Notes: a model not told the origin generated them from the sequence alone. A stretch of 64,000 nucleotides of DNA from Phytophthora sp. 'mugwort' (GCA_033558025.1 JAUCEF010000007.1:6448001-6512000); one strand, 5' to 3'. Counted from the first letter of the stretch, positions 41,111-53,455 are shown. A program made the numbers and translations.

Positions 41111-42199
41111 CCATCGTGTACATCTCCCTGGAGAGTCCATACTTCTTGGTTAGCACGTAGGGAAAATGCATAATAAGGTGCACCTCGCGCCGTAGATAGG
41201 CTGACGTCACCGTTGAAAGCAGCTTTAGGAGTCCCCTGTGCACTGGTACTTAATGTAGAGAAGATGGCACTTGGTATCCACGTCCTCCACCGTCCCCTGC
41301 TTGTACTCCTTCAGGTGTGGAGTACACGTACAACTAGGCACGACGCAGAGGGTTGCGGAGTCTCTGCGTGCGTTAAGCATGCAGAGAATCAGGAGCCCGT
41401 ACAAGTTGCGGCCACGAAAACAGAATTAATATAAGAAAATCGCCTCGTCTTGATTCCGGATACTGTATCGCTGGTGGGAATCGCCTTGCTATCATGGCCT
41501 CACTGATGCATCGCCTGGCCTCTTGCTGCGGTAATCGCTCCTCAAATAACTGCGCTGCCTCCATTGCGGCCATTATGCTGACTCCGTCGTGTTTGTTTGC
41601 TCTGGGATTCTAAACAGGCGCTACATCAAACCTCAAAATTCAGTGGTTATCGGAGTATTGGAGATCGGAATCGGATATGTCGGCCCTGTCGGCCCCGGCA
41701 CATCTTACAAACCGCAAGAAGTCCGAGTAAAACGATATGAAGGTGCAATGCGAATGATAAAGGCGGAAAACATATCGCTGGCAAGAGCAGCAACTTAACT
41801 TCATTAGGCTGGTGAAGAAGGTGGGCGTTGCTGTAGGGTTTGGTCACAAATCGCTTTTACCGAAACGATGGCGGAGAGGCATTATTGAGGTGATACTGTA
41901 TCGGTTAAAGCGCAGCATCTGCACGACTGATGGTGAGCTTCGTCTCCTTGCGCGTAAGATCACTTCGGGCAAGGGATACCCCATCAAACACACTCCGAGG
42001 ATAATCAGATAACCGGTGGTAACCCAGTATTTCGTAATTCGCCTCTTGGCCATGATTATCATGGCTTACTTCATGGTGTATCACTATAACGAGGGGTATA
42101 TACGAATTGTTCTAACTCCCTCTTTTTCGAGCAAAGGGAAATGAGCAAAGGAAAGCTAGCATCACGCGAATCTATGCCACCAGTGAGCGACAGCCCATG
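41111..42199. other. no supported gene
   Basis: Mixed sequence. A minus frame at 41373-41573 (QLFEERLPQQEARRCISEAM) may be the N-terminal end of the transposase-like gene to its left, but no start or TIR can be fixed. Confidence 0.35.
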
Positions 42200-42965
42200 A
42201 TGTACATGGTCAACAGTGACGTAGAAGCTACTGCTCGATCTTGTCCTCGAAGCCAGTGGAGGAAACCGCGTGACGGTACCCAAGAGCCTCAAGGCGAGTG
42301 ATTGGAAGGGCGTCGCCACGAAAATTGCAGCACAGCACCAACTAAGCGTTGACGGTGGGTCTGGGCGACTATGCCTTGTGTTGCGCAGTACTAACGTAAT
42401 TTCGAATAACAAGAGCAAATATGGCCGTCTAGTGGACATGTTCAAGCCGTTTAAGGAACTGGTGGGTAAGAGCAGTGCCGGCTACAATCCAGCATCTTGC
42501 CGTGTGGAACTGGGCTTATCTGTCTTGGAAGACCTCATCAAGTCTGAACGCGACAATATCGCCCATGGGAACATCCGTAGCATCAAGCGTACGGTTTCTC
42601 GCACGGAGAGATTTGTGCTTTGCTTGCAGGTGGTGCGCTTGTCAATAGTCGTGAGGTCGGTGGCGTTTGGCAATTCATCGAGTCACTCACCAACGAGCAG
42701 ACATCGCCGCGTACTGTCGCAGTGTCTGATGCCAATGATTGCAATGATCGACGTGGAAGAAGAAGAAGACCCGCAACATCCCCGTCGCGCGTGTTAGTCC
42801 AAGCGCAAGTCAGCGCCACGGTGACAGCCGAACATCAACGATCCCAGGTCATCATTGATGGTCCCGTCGCTCAAGCCCTTACGTTGCGTCGGAAGTCCAA
42901 GAAGAGTACGCCAATAAGAAAGGCGAGATACATGGAAGACGAACTCATCCGCTCGTACCAGCGGT
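42200..42965 (+). pseudogene. Myb/SANT-like DNA-binding protein of PIF/Harbinger type
   Basis: The plus frames read LLLDLVLEASGGNRVTVPKS (about 42228-42287), SDWKGVATKIAAQHQL (42299-42345), then KYGRLVDMFKPFKELVGKSS and AGYNPASCRVELGLSVLEDL (42417-42540). Spaced Trp and aromatic residues in a three-helix pattern, followed by a linker, are typical of the SANT-like DNA-binding partner of Harbinger transposases or of related trihelix proteins. The stretch between QHQL and KYGRL is out of frame. Later frames (about 42620-42965) are basic and Ser/Thr-rich (RRKSKKSTPIRKARYMEDEL). The MULE TIR begins right after it. Confidence 0.5.
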
Positions 42966-43119
42966 TAGATTTTTGGGGGTCGTTTACGGGTAGGGCCTGA
43001 TCATGGGGTCTGATTGAATTCTAGACCACGATGCCAGGTCCTACCAAACATCGGACCAAGTGAACGCTTTGCTGTATTATAGAATTGGATGGGGATCTAC
43101 TTCTCGGTTAGTACCAGTT

Positions 43120-44032
43120 AACTACACGACGGTGTACTGTTCAATCCGAGCCTCCCCAACCACCCCATTACCACTTTCACCCGCATTCTCCTCGTCACCT
43201 GTAGCATTGTCTTCATTACTCGTGTCGGTGCTGTACGCGATGTCATCATAACTCAAAAACCCCGTCCGTGTCATCTTCTTCTCCGCTAGAGACTTCCTAT
43301 TCAGTTGGTAAGTCCACAGGCTGAGGGAGCTGGATCGCCTCCCGTGGTCGACTTCGTGCACGGCGACCGCGAAAAGCAGAAATAGCAGCAACATGGTGAA
43401 TTGACACGCTTTCAATTGTAGCAACGAAGGTATTTAGACTGGGGTGCGGAGTTGGGAATTCTTCGTTCAACTCCCTATTACCTCTCAAGAGGGTTATTGA
43501 TTCGAGCCACAAGCCGTTCAATGAGACCGTGAACGTCCCACAGCGCTGCATTATACAATCTCAATCACGTTTGCTAAAAGTAGATCCAGGACGAACACCA
43601 TTTTGAGCGTTTGTACGGGATGCCATTCTACGGCAGCGGTCTTCACTTTGTCGTTTCACCCACATTCTACCTCCCACTACAATTTGATCCTAGGAGAATC
43701 ACGGTTAGCATGTCGAGGACCCCAGGCGTCATCGCAATGGATGCTGCACGGTTGGTGATACCCAGTTTTCGCATCTTGTGACGGACTGCCTGTTTAAAAT
43801 GAAACAGGCAGCCGATCACGTCAGCGTTGGGGAATTGCACACCAACAACATCGATGAGAGCTCGCTCAAAGTCGCAAACAATCTCTATGGGGTCGAGCGG
43901 TTGGTCTGTTGCTTGCATGATGACATGCAGGACATCATAATAGGTATCAATCGTCTCATAGCTAGATCGGTTTAGCGATTCCGGCTGCGAGCGCAATGTC
44001 CGAACGCAACTTCTCGGATGCTGGCAATGCAT
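43120..44032 (-). pseudogene. MULE transposase, C-terminal half
   Basis: The minus frame 44032-43667 reads YETIDTYYDVLHVIMQATDQ, then IEIVCDFERALIDVVGVQFP, then NADVIGCLFHFKQAVRHKMR. CDFE is the second catalytic Asp region of Mutator-like transposases, and GCLFHFKQAV is the characteristic CxxH segment. Further down, RELNEEFPTPHPSLNTFVAT (about 43485-43425) and REAIQLPQPVDLPTE (about 43345-43300) continue the family's C-terminal part after a frameshift. Confidence 0.75.
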
Positions 44033-44299
44033 TCGGGATTAAATGAACGATGATTAGTCCATACGTTCTGGACGGCATCCTCGTTGCTCGATCTAACAGC
44101 GACCTCTTGTAGAGTGTTTGCTCGTTTTGTTTTTCAAATAGTCATGATTTTTTTTGGTTAACCGAAACGAAACTTCGAACAACCATGGGCAACCGAGTTA
44201 CAAATGCGGGTGGCCATAGCCACCAATAGATTGGTCGATAAGATTGGCGAACGGATACTGTCATTCGCTGCCTAGCATTTGCGACCTGTGGTTCCTTTC

Positions 44300-44440
44300 C
44301 TTGAGTTGGTTGCCGCTTTTGTTTTTAGCGGGATCTTGCGAGTTGAAAGTCGAAACGATCGTCGGCAAGCACTGAATGCCGATCGATCGGGGTATGCGCT
44401 TGTGCAGAAGTTCGTTAGCGTGGGGGAGGGTCTGCCAATA
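44300..44440 (+). repeat. dispersed repeat copy (inverted relative to 54140-54265)
   Basis: A stretch of about 125 bp, with GATCGATCGGGGTATGCGCT at its centre, matches the reverse complement of 54140-54265 with scattered differences. Both copies encode a peptide like QALNADRSGYAL on the corresponding strand. It is a repeat family of unknown type, possibly from an LTR or coding fragment. Confidence 0.7.
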
Positions 44441-44708
44441 TACGATCCGATCCTCTCATCGCCACGCTAGATCTGCTACCTTGGATTAGTTGACACCTTT
44501 GAGGGCCAATGTAGTTCTCTTCCTATGATACTTGAAACCGCCTTAAGTCGTACCAATGCAAATTCGAGTCTGATTGTTGTTTATCCTTTTCTTGTCCTAT
44601 ATTCCGATCCTGAACCCTATCTCGTACCACCTGGCTACGCTGGTTCATGTCCCCCTTCAACCACTCAACTCGCACTGGCTCCACATTTGCCCATTTCGAG
44701 GATGATTG

Positions 44709-45107
44709 CGATCGGATCCCGATCGGGCAGATCGCTGATGTTGGAACGTGTATGTCGATCTGCGAACACCCCGATCGGCCCGGTCTGCCAGATCGCGGAT
44801 GTCGGAATGTATGCCGATCTGCCAGAAAATGTGTACCGATCCGATCGAGGGACGATCATGATCGATTACGGTCCGCTGAACTACCGATCAGAGTCGATCC
44901 AGGTCAGCCGTGATCTGCATGACTCCAATCTTGATGTCCGGCGCCGATCCGATCAGGGCCGATCAGGACTATCTCTGACCCGCATGTCGCCGATCGGTCT
45001 TGATCTTCATCCCTTGCTCGAAAACTGGTCTAGGATCGGCCGTGATCGAGGATCGATTAGGAGTGACTGTAATCATATAAGAGTAGATCGATCACGATCT
45101 GGCAATC
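44709..45107. repeat. GATC-rich block
   Basis: I count about 26 GATC tetramers in about 400 bp, against about 1.6 expected by chance. Two imperfect 39-bp units with CAGATCGCnGATGTnGGAA followed by CGATCTG occur about 63 bp apart (from about 44727 and 44790). The plus-strand open frame through it (44525-45115) is probably a by-product of this composition. Confidence 0.8.
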
Positions 45108-45115
45108 GCCGGTAA

Positions 45116-47738
45116 GATCCGCCCTTCGCCTGATCTTCGTGCTTTGCGTGACCTCCAACCTGGGTCGCCGCCAAACTCGTTTTCCGCCCCCTTTCAGGTG
45201 TCCTCTGGCTGGTTCCTCCGCCTATCTCGTGGGTCGGTTCGTTACACCGGTCTGAGATTCTTTTTCGACGCTTCTCCACAGTAGCTGTAGTCGCTCGCGC
45301 TTAGACCAAACATGAAGGACTACGTCAAAACGAGTTTCATGGAGCTTCGTGCTTGGGAGCTGCTGCTTCGGTACGTCGGACATCTGGCATGGTTCCTCCG
45401 TGTACCCACGCAAACCATGTAGCGTGAAGGCAAGACACTGATGATTGTTGTCGTTTCGACTTCGTTGGGGCCTTCTTACGTTGTTTCCGGTTGTCATATG
45501 CGGTACCTTAGCTTCTAGATTATTCATGCTCTCGTCGGACGCTTGATGCACATCATTAATCGGTCAATGACAATGTGAGGATGGTAATAATTTTGATCAG
45601 GTGGATTTATTCCATAGATGTTGCTGCGGCTTCTCCTCGGCTTGGTTTACATTTTGCGTTTCCACAGGCAGCAACGCGCGGGAACTCTAATTTTGCAATC
45701 AGTTCTCAAATCACCGCCCACCGTTCTATACGTGTCGTCCTGCGTATCGGCTTGGAACTTGTTCATCATGAGGTAATTCAAGATGAGGTTAGTCGTGAGG
45801 ACATCAGCCACTTGTTACACCGGGAGCTTTCCATCTTGAAGCAGGCCGTGAACACCAAGCGTTACACAGCGGCGCATTTCTCTTGTATACCATCATCGAA
45901 GGGTATCGAGTTCAGCACCGTCGCCGTGGCCTGCCAAGTTCGCTCCTCTTGCTGTGGCCGCTACATCTGGCCCCGCTGTCCCAGCCAACAATATTACAAG
46001 GATACCCAAAGGCATGCTCGAAATCATGTCGCTGCTCGAGTAACCGCGGGGGGGGGGGGGGGCTCAGCACAAAAACGTCTGCGACGGACCTATACAGAGC
46101 TGGAACTTCGACCGTGGCGCTAGGAACATGTGCACAACTAACAATGTGTTCAACTACATCTACAGCACAAGCAGGGAAGATCACAAGGTTATTGGCGCTC
46201 AATGGCTACGAGCTTCCCTCCCCCTCGAGCCTTGTGCTTTATGCTGTGGGTGCACTTCAATGTATTGGAATAAAATACGCAGTTTCTGGCACCAAATTAT
46301 TAACTACCCTGTTTTGCTTGCCGGCGCCACTGAGCGCCTCAGCATTACTCTTGATCTGCATGTTCCGAACTGCCGAGGACTTGATGACCCTCTTCGAAAA
46401 TTGCTAAAAGGTCTCCCTCTGGCTGGGCGAAAGCGGTGTGCACCCCTCACACAGGCAAAGGTTCTCTGAAAATATATAAATCTTATCAGCATTCGAGCCT
46501 TCGCGCACTCGTTTCGCTTTGTCCGACTTTTCTTTTTGTAAATTCGGTGAAGCACCAAAGACTGAAGTTTTCTCGCCGCCCACCTCTCACTTGCTCTCCT
46601 CACGACTCCGATTCTCATCTTGCTCGCCGCCGCTACAATCGTTGCTTTCCTCACCGCCACCCCTTTCGCCGTCTGCTGTTGTCACAGCCGGGCTGCCATC
46701 TTTTTCGGCGTTGTCTGAGTTCGAAAGCCGGACCAGCACTTCCTTAAAGTCCGAGTCATCTGAACCGGAGCGGGAGGCTAGCTGTCTGGCTCTTCGAGCC
46801 CAAATATGACCTCTTAAGCGACCTTCCATCTCCGTAGGAGTCCATAACGTCGGGACCAAAAAAAAAACAGTTGCTACAGCGCCGACGTTTCAAACGACAA
46901 CATCGCTTCGTAGATCAAAGCAGTACCTGCTCAAAAGGCGATATAAAATAATGATGTTGTATTTGTATCGCAGCGTACGTTCATCTGTGACTACCAAGAT
47001 ACTGCGTTATTGGTACCTGTCTGGATGAGTCATATGTCGCCCGACCGAAAGCAGGACACCCCGTCGACGCGGTGGGCATGTTATTCTGGCGGCTCATCCG
47101 CATGAAGACGTCCGAAGCGCAGGGATTTCGCTGCCCTCGGATGTCGACTTGATCGCCTACCCGCTGCGCGCGATCGCTGTGGCGATAATTACAGAAGCGG
47201 AAGCACAGGAAAGTGTGTGATACGAAGTGCTCTGTCATGGTGAATGTACGCGTGACAGCAACAGCAGATAGCACTTGGGAGTTGAGGGTGGCTACCTTAG
47301 GACACAACATATGACTGGAACGAGCTCACATCGGATAGCTACGCGGAGAACAGAAAGGTGATCCACGGCTGACGGGGATGTTGAAGTCCGGCGCAAAGCA
47401 GGAGCGAGTTCGAAGGGAATTGGGCGGTATCTTCGACAACGCACAGATAACACAATGTCTTGTTTGGTAAACGTTTATTTTTTCAGCTCAGTTATGTTTG
47501 GTATCATTTCGTGGCGATTCAGGCAAGCAATGTTCTCGTTGCAAGGAGTGGACAATGCGGGTTCCCTATGCTTACGCTGGGGTAGAGGGCTTCGCACACG
47601 ACTGAACGGTCTCGCGGACAGTGGATTTATGCCACGGATTTCTCCGTTCTCACTGACGCAGGTTGCGCGCTGACTGCAGAGACACCCGCGCCATATCGCG
47701 CAGTTCGGTATCATTTATAGGAATGGTCACATGAAGGT
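45116..47738. other. unassigned insert within the MULE
   Basis: Open frames at 45575-46123 (plus) and 46587-46859 (minus; Ser/Glu/Asp-rich) have no recognisable domain. A G-run lies at 46046-46062. At about 47090-47215 a plus frame reads DVDLIAYPLRAIAVAIITEA, which looks coding but unidentified. No TIR or LTR bordering this insert was seen. Confidence 0.4.
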
Positions 47739-48633
47739 CTATGACAACCACGGAACACTCGTGACCTCTACAATCTCCGCCACGCAAAAACTAGACATAT
47801 TGAGGAGAGGACAATTGAGATCATCAGGTGTCGTTTTGAGATCATGCAAGTCGTTAATGAGTGCGAGCCCAGTACCGCGAAACTGTTCACCTTTGCCTGT
47901 TGTACTTTCTGCAACTTCATTCGCGATTGCGATGCTGGGATACATGACATGATTTTGACCACGAAGTCGACCGCCACGATAAAGGTGCTGAGGTCGCGGC
48001 CGAAACGATGCGCTGGGTGTCAGCACGTAGATCACATGACAATAATATCCAGACGAGCGATCGCGTACCATTAGAACGATACATTTTTGAAAGCCGCGGG
48101 GGACACATCTGAAAGTCCCATTAATATAAACCGAAGTGCCGGAGTACTTCAACAAAACAATGATCTCGGGATGCGCCAAGCCGACTATCCGACTAGGGCT
48201 GTCGCTGTCATAAATCCACTAACGTAGTTAAACTGGAAAAAAAATTGTGGGCGATCTCGAACTCGTGAAAGAGGGGGGGGGCATCAATACGCCGTAATGG
48301 TGCCCCCGAAATGGCGGTCCCGCACGCAATATACGCGACTGATCACTACTCATGTGATAATCCTGCGAGAGGTTGCGGTTGGTCTTCTCCGTAAAATCGC
48401 TCGTCAAGCCTTGCCCATATTGTAGATGCGGGCAGCGAAATCTCGTTGCGAGCCAGCTGGTCGACAGCATCCTGCATGGCGGGTACGATACCGACTGGCA
48501 CATGAGCAACAAGGCCAGGTGCATGATTCGTCCGACAGGTCTGCGGGATGAAATTGCTGTATTCTAAGGAGGCAGCGAGTAGTTCCATTTTACCACCACA
48601 TTGCCTCCCACGATAGTCGCTGCACCGGTACAC
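47739..48633 (-). pseudogene. MULE transposase, N-terminal half
   Basis: Minus frames read ARNEISLPASTIWARLDERF and YGEDQPQPLAGLSHE (48480-48346). After a frameshift comes LLKYSGTSVYINGTFRCVPR (about 48155-48096), then GFQKCIVLMVRDRSSGYYCH and VIYVL (48095-48015). The MULE catalytic motif normally reads YIDGTFR; here the first Asp is Asn. Similarity ends near 47960-48010 and the protein resumes at 44032. The frame below 47960 (to 47739) is of unclear origin. Confidence 0.75.
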
Positions 48634-49321
48634 TATCTTGCGGCGTGACGACCATGCGCGCGTGTACTGGTAGCCACCCAGGTTTAATATTGTTGCATAG
48701 CGAGCGTTGCGAACAGTCGCCTCTAAAGGTAGCGTTAATGGAGAAGACGCGTAGTCAACCCTGGCGGCGGATGTGTGGTAGGAATGTTTGGCTCCTCGCG
48801 AAGTTGAGATTGGGTAGGCTGCGAAACATGTTCGCTAGCAGTGGGAGAAGTTGGTTCAGGGTCGGCGAAATCCATTGTTGATGGAGTTTGGGTGGGTGGT
48901 TGACTTGAGTAAAGGGAAGAAAGATTGAGAATGGCTAGCTCAGGGCCCGTTAAAACCGTGATGAATCAATTATACGCTGCGACAAACTGCATAGGAGTTC
49001 AAAACGGACGCAGCGAAGAGCTGAATAGGCGTTTCATAGTCAGAATCCAATGATAAAGCATTCAAAGTACACCATTTACGTCCTGGTTTTGATGATATTA
49101 ACTCCGAAAATGGTCATATTCGATCCAATAACGATGATATCCATCCAAAACGCGTCCAACCATATTACGTCTCGTAGTGCGTTAAGTGGCAAGGGAGTGT
49201 GCGCTGCACACAACCGCGGGTAGACAAACTTGTTAGTTGTAACGCGTCTATTAACTTCAGCACCATTTTACTGACCCTTTTAACAACGAAAAAGCAGCAT
49301 TGTTAAAAGTCTCGACCCGAA
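48634..49321. other. MULE 5' flank, no gene seen
   Basis: Sequence between the MULE N-terminal relic and the right TIR, without supported coding features. Confidence 0.4.
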
Positions 49322-49362
49322 TATCAGGCCCTACCCGTATATGACCCCAAAAATATTCTACT

Positions 49363-51567
49363 GTACCAGCATTATTCGCTGTAGATCTTGCGCTCATACC
49401 CACTTCATTTATTTTGGCTACATTTACAGGTACTAGTTGGCTTGAAGCACTTCGCCCCTTTCAATTAACCCCTGGTATTCCACCCACATCTGCCCAGCGC
49501 TATAGTCCCGGTGTGTGCCATCCCCAAAATCAAATGGGACCTAAGAGGGAAAACGAGGTCTGTCCCGGACTTGTAACTTTTTCCCACCATCTCATCAAAT
49601 TAAAGTTCATTATCTCGGTATCGGTCAGCCGTAGAGCGAAGTACCTATCCAGCTCTTCCTCTTCAGGGGCTATTGCAATAGAATTTGGCCCCTTCTCCAC
49701 CTCATCAGATTCATCAGGAGCAACCAAACGGATAAATCCTCGCGTATTTTGGCATTTCTTGTTCGGAGGCGTAGTAAACTGACCCGGGTCTGGGGCACTT
49801 ATTTTCACTGCACCCATACATGCTATCAGAATGTTCCTTGCGTTTGTTACTAGAACAGCGCCGACCACATATAGACGGAGCTTACGCTTCTGGCGTGGGT
49901 CCTGCATGGCCGCCATGTAGTGTTTATCCATTTGGCATCGCACGCGTCAGGATGAGCTATTTAGTAGCGCCTAGTGACGGTGAATCGGGTCGTACCACTA
50001 TGTCGGGGGTGCCAACATCGGAAAATACCTCTGGGTCTGCCCGCGGTTTCAGTAAATCCATGAGCCTATGTCTATCAGAGACAACCAATGCAGAATTTGT
50101 TTTTCCAGCTCTCCAGTTTTAATGTAGACTCTTCTTGAAAATCGTTATGAACTCCACTAATTCGTTAAGAAGAAAACGGTATATCTGTTCAAGATAAAAA
50201 AAACTTCAGCCGTGCAGTTAATAGTACCGCCAACTCATCATACTTTTTTATCCACACTTTGCAGCATACTATTCTGCGACCCCATCTCGTGATATTTTCT
50301 TGTTTGAGTGTATTTGTCAATTCCGTGTGCAGGTTAGACTGCGTTACATAGCGAGCAAGTGCCTTGTAACCATTAATCAAATCGAAAATCTTGGGCGGGT
50401 TGCTTCGAAATTTGTAGAATGGCTGCGACCTAGCATTCCCCTCCATTTGAGTGCCTTTGTTCAACATTGTCGTCAATATCGTTGAGATCTCGTGATCTAC
50501 ACACGCAATTGAGTCGTACTCCGATCTAATCCATTATCTCCACACGTATTGGGGCCACTGTCAGTCACAAGTGTGAATAAACCGCGATCGCGCATGTCTG
50601 AGTTGCTGTTGCTAACGGCCGTAAAATTATCCGCCTATCATAACTGTTGTAGCGCTGGAGACAATCGTTAAAAATCAAGAACAGCGGTGGCGGTGTGAGA
50701 TTTAGCTTCGAAATGCTTGACTTGAAGCGTTCAAGAGTGCAATTTGAAGTGTTTGTCGATGAAATGCACCGTGACAGATATGAACCTTAGCTTCCTGGCC
50801 TCGTCTGGCCATAGGTCAGCTGTAAATCCCCTCTTCAATACGCGAAATCAGAATATTATCAATTCGTGTTCGAGAATCTCTTGATACTTTCACAAAGTGG
50901 TTCCTCACGGCATTACCAACAGGTAGCAACGCATCGATGTCTACGCCGATCTTGACTTGGCGCCAACTTTTATTAGAGCGCGGGCCAAAATCTTAAATCC
51001 TTCTCCTTCACAATTGAAAAAGTCCTAAGTCCTTGTAGCACATGATTGTCGCCGCTTGGCATACTCGCTGTTTATATCTGGCTGATACAAAGCCACACGT
51101 TGTGTATGTAGCCAGCCATCCAGCTTCGCCATTAGCATCTTGAAGTAAGCACCTCGTTGTGTGGCTGTTTAACGTGCTGGTACCTTGCCCACGCGTAAAA
51201 GCGTACGTTCTGAAGCATGCCATGCGTGCTACATACTGTCTGCCATTTACAGTCAAATGGGCACCACTTCCCTTCTCAGTCACGTAAGAAAATACTTCCA
51301 GCACTGTGACCTGCTCAAGGAAGACTCAGCTAGTAGGGCCAAATTTGGATTAGGCTTTCTAGCCGTCAATTCACGTTCAATCGACAATTTTAGCGCATTC
51401 ATGTCAAGAGCGTGAAGCTCCTGGAGATTCCGAGTAAGTTCATCAGATGTTCTTCTCGAACAAGATCCGTGACCTTCGTCATTATTGGCACAGTCAGACG
51501 CACTCTTCCTAACTACAAACGATTCTGAACAGTCGAGGACCAAATTAACGCTTAGTATTACCTCCAA
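49363..51567 (-). pseudogene. hAT transposase with BED finger
   Basis: The minus strand shows N-terminal NALKLSIERELTARKPNPNL (about 51390-51330), then GAHLTVNGRQYVARMACFRT (about 51270-51210) with FTRGQGTSTLNSHTTRC, a BED-type finger whose first Cys appears lost. QRVCQAATIMCYKDL (about 51072-51025) follows. After a gap comes NTLKQENITRWGRRIVCC (about 50310-50255) with the hAT TRW motif. The C-terminus reads NTRGFIRLVAPDESDEVEKG and ALRLTDTEIMNFNLMRWWEK (49748-49590), the dimerisation region. At least four frameshifts are present. The direct neighbour at lower coordinates is the MULE TIR. Confidence 0.7.
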
Positions 51568-51659
51568 ATCGAGCTCCTACTATCCACAGCGGCGTATGCC
51601 ACATTCAAAGTCACAGCCGCACGTGAAGGAAACAAAAGTGGATTCGCATAGCGGTCTTG

Positions 51660-51870
51660 GTTGTCGGTAACCAATCCGTCGACCAGTTCGGTTGGCCGTA
51701 ACCGCTCGTTGCCAAAAGTGTGCTTTGCTTCGGTTGCCCGTATCCGCCCACGGCCATAACCGAACCTTAACCGAACGGCAACGCTTAACCATATGCGATC
51801 TCTGAAAGGAACAATGCCACACGGCAACATCGGCATCGGATTAAGTCCCGATCCCGATCGAATGTAGACT
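51660..51870. repeat. AACCG-rich subterminal repeats of the hAT element
   Basis: Clustered copies of AACCG/CGGTT (for example CGGTTGGCCGTAACCG, CCATAACCGAACC, TTAACCGAACGG) lie just upstream of the hAT start on its strand, followed by GATCCCGATCG near 51850. Such clusters are typical transposase-binding sites near hAT ends. No partner end was found. Confidence 0.45.
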
Positions 51871-52030
51871 ACACAGACGAACGGAATCCAACGGCCACAT
51901 GGCATCTGACAGAAAGCATACAAATCATAGTCAGATTTGATTGGCTGAAACAACTGCAAAGAAAGTCACCTAAATAATCCGGACGAGCGAGCTAAGAATT
52001 AGGGCAAGAAATGAGAAGCGTTTTTTCTAT

Positions 52031-53455
52031 TTAAATCTCAACGTTGAGGGCCTTGTTAAATGCCTTCCGTACAGTATCTTCGCTAATCTCCTCCCACACG
52101 CGGATAGTACGCTTAGTGGTAGCTAGACATTTATCTTTTGTTTTGCCCCCGCTCTGGTATCCTCTAGCAGCAATGCTGACTTCAACTTGACCTTCAATGG
52201 CCCCATAACGCCCACGTCTAAGGGCTGGCACACCGATGTTGAATTTTTAGGTAATGGCTGCAAAAAAAGAAATCAGCTCTGCTGCAACGATCTCCTCTGA
52301 CTCCTCCGAGACGTGGCAATCGAGATTGTCGACGAGGAGCACGGATGGATCCTGGATTTACGGCAGCAGCAAGGTGCGAAGAAACTGGCACCAGACTTGG
52401 CCATCCATCCAAGCTTTTGGCTGCACCGCATACGTGTGTCCTATACAGTACCGCATAACTAAATAAGCAAGATAAAAGATATAGTTAGAAAAGCGACGCA
52501 TCTTATTACCTTTTGGATACATGGGCACTTCCTCTCCGTTTCCCACGCACAATGAACATCAGCGGAAGTTTTTTTTTTTACCTAAAATAGAAACAAGTTA
52601 GCTTTAGCGCATTTCATACTACATGATTTTAACGTACCGTCACCGCGAACAGAGCACACGACTGTCATCCTCGCTGAATGCTTTTAGGAGGTTGTAATGT
52701 TTGAGGACTTACCTCGCTCGCACAGAATTCTTGAGGGAGGGGTGTCATAGTTCACCCCAGTTTCGTCAACATTAAAGATTGTCTTGGGCGGCATTGAACC
52801 GTAGGAATCCTTAAACGTTTTGCTGGAAGTTTGCTGTATAGCTATTAGGTCGTCTAGTTTCTCCTAGACGAGCCAACGCCAAAATAAATGACACACGAAT
52901 CAGTATAAACAAACCAATTTGTCAAAGTACCAAATCAGAATCTTACCTTTAAGCCATGGGAGTCCGTTGGACGAAGCCATGGCGATACGAAAAGCGGCGC
53001 AGGAGTCGGAGAAGAAATTCGTACGCCACGTCGCCACTTTTTTTTACTGCTAGTATAGTCCGCTAGCCAACCGCCGTGGTTATTACTGATAAACTGTGCC
53101 ATCCTGGTAGTTGTTAGCGCTTGATTGGATCGTCGTTGGTCCTTCATGTGGGTGATGAGCTGAGGGGAGAAGTTTTTTTTTCTTCTCTGGCACCCCGGTA
53201 GTCCGCGCTAGCGTTTGTTTTCGACCCATCAAATGCAAATATGTTCTCCTTGTTAGCTCTCTAATCGCATAAAGTGCGCCGAGGGACGCCATACACTTTT
53301 GTAGCCACACGCTCACTCATTCCCTCCGATTTTGTCAGAATCTCCCGCTTGAGCCGGAAATAATAGTGCTTACGACGTGCTATAGGAGCGTGAGATGCTA
53401 CAGCATCGACCAACACCGATACGGATACCTCAGCGGCATCGGGCTCCGACTCCAT
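52031..53455 (-). pseudogene. pogo/CENP-B-like (DDE_1) transposase with introns
   Basis: The minus strand starts at ATG 53455 (MESEPDAAE). It reads KHYYFRLKREILTKSEGMSE and RVATKVYGVPRRTLCD (psq HTH, 53371-53264), then MKDQRRSNQALTTTRMAQFI (53147-53088) and FSYRHGFVQRTP (CENP-B HTH, about 52995-52960). The DDE core follows: TIFNVDETGVNYDTPPSRIL (about 52785-52726, first Asp), LPLMFIV (about 52570), GHTYAVQPKAWMDG (52441-52400), VLLVDNLDCHVSEESEE (about 52345-52295, second Asp) and PLDVGVMGPLKVKL (about 52215-52175, third Asp). Good GT...AG introns are visible at 52946-52864, 52637-52582 and 52509-52441. A 32-bp candidate at 52712-52681 is too short to be convincing. Indels in A-runs break the frame. 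It is the most complete transposase in the window. Confidence 0.8.

Larger units (their letters stand above)
42968..49362 (-). mobile_element. MULE element, split by an internal insertion
   Basis: Inverted repeats of about 40 bp lie at 42968-43010 (plus) and 49322-49362 (minus). Both contain ACGGGTAGGGCCTGAT preceded by TTTTTGGGG. Between them the two halves of a MULE transposase lie in the expected order on the minus strand (48633-47960, then 44032-43120). About 3.9 kb of unrelated DNA separates them. A 9-11 bp target duplication typical of MULEs is not evident. Confidence 0.55.

Noticed and set aside
44525..45115. 196-residue plus-strand ORF as a gene
   Set aside because: Its C-terminal half is generated by the GATC-rich repeat and has the composition of translated repeat DNA; no promoter or domain was seen.
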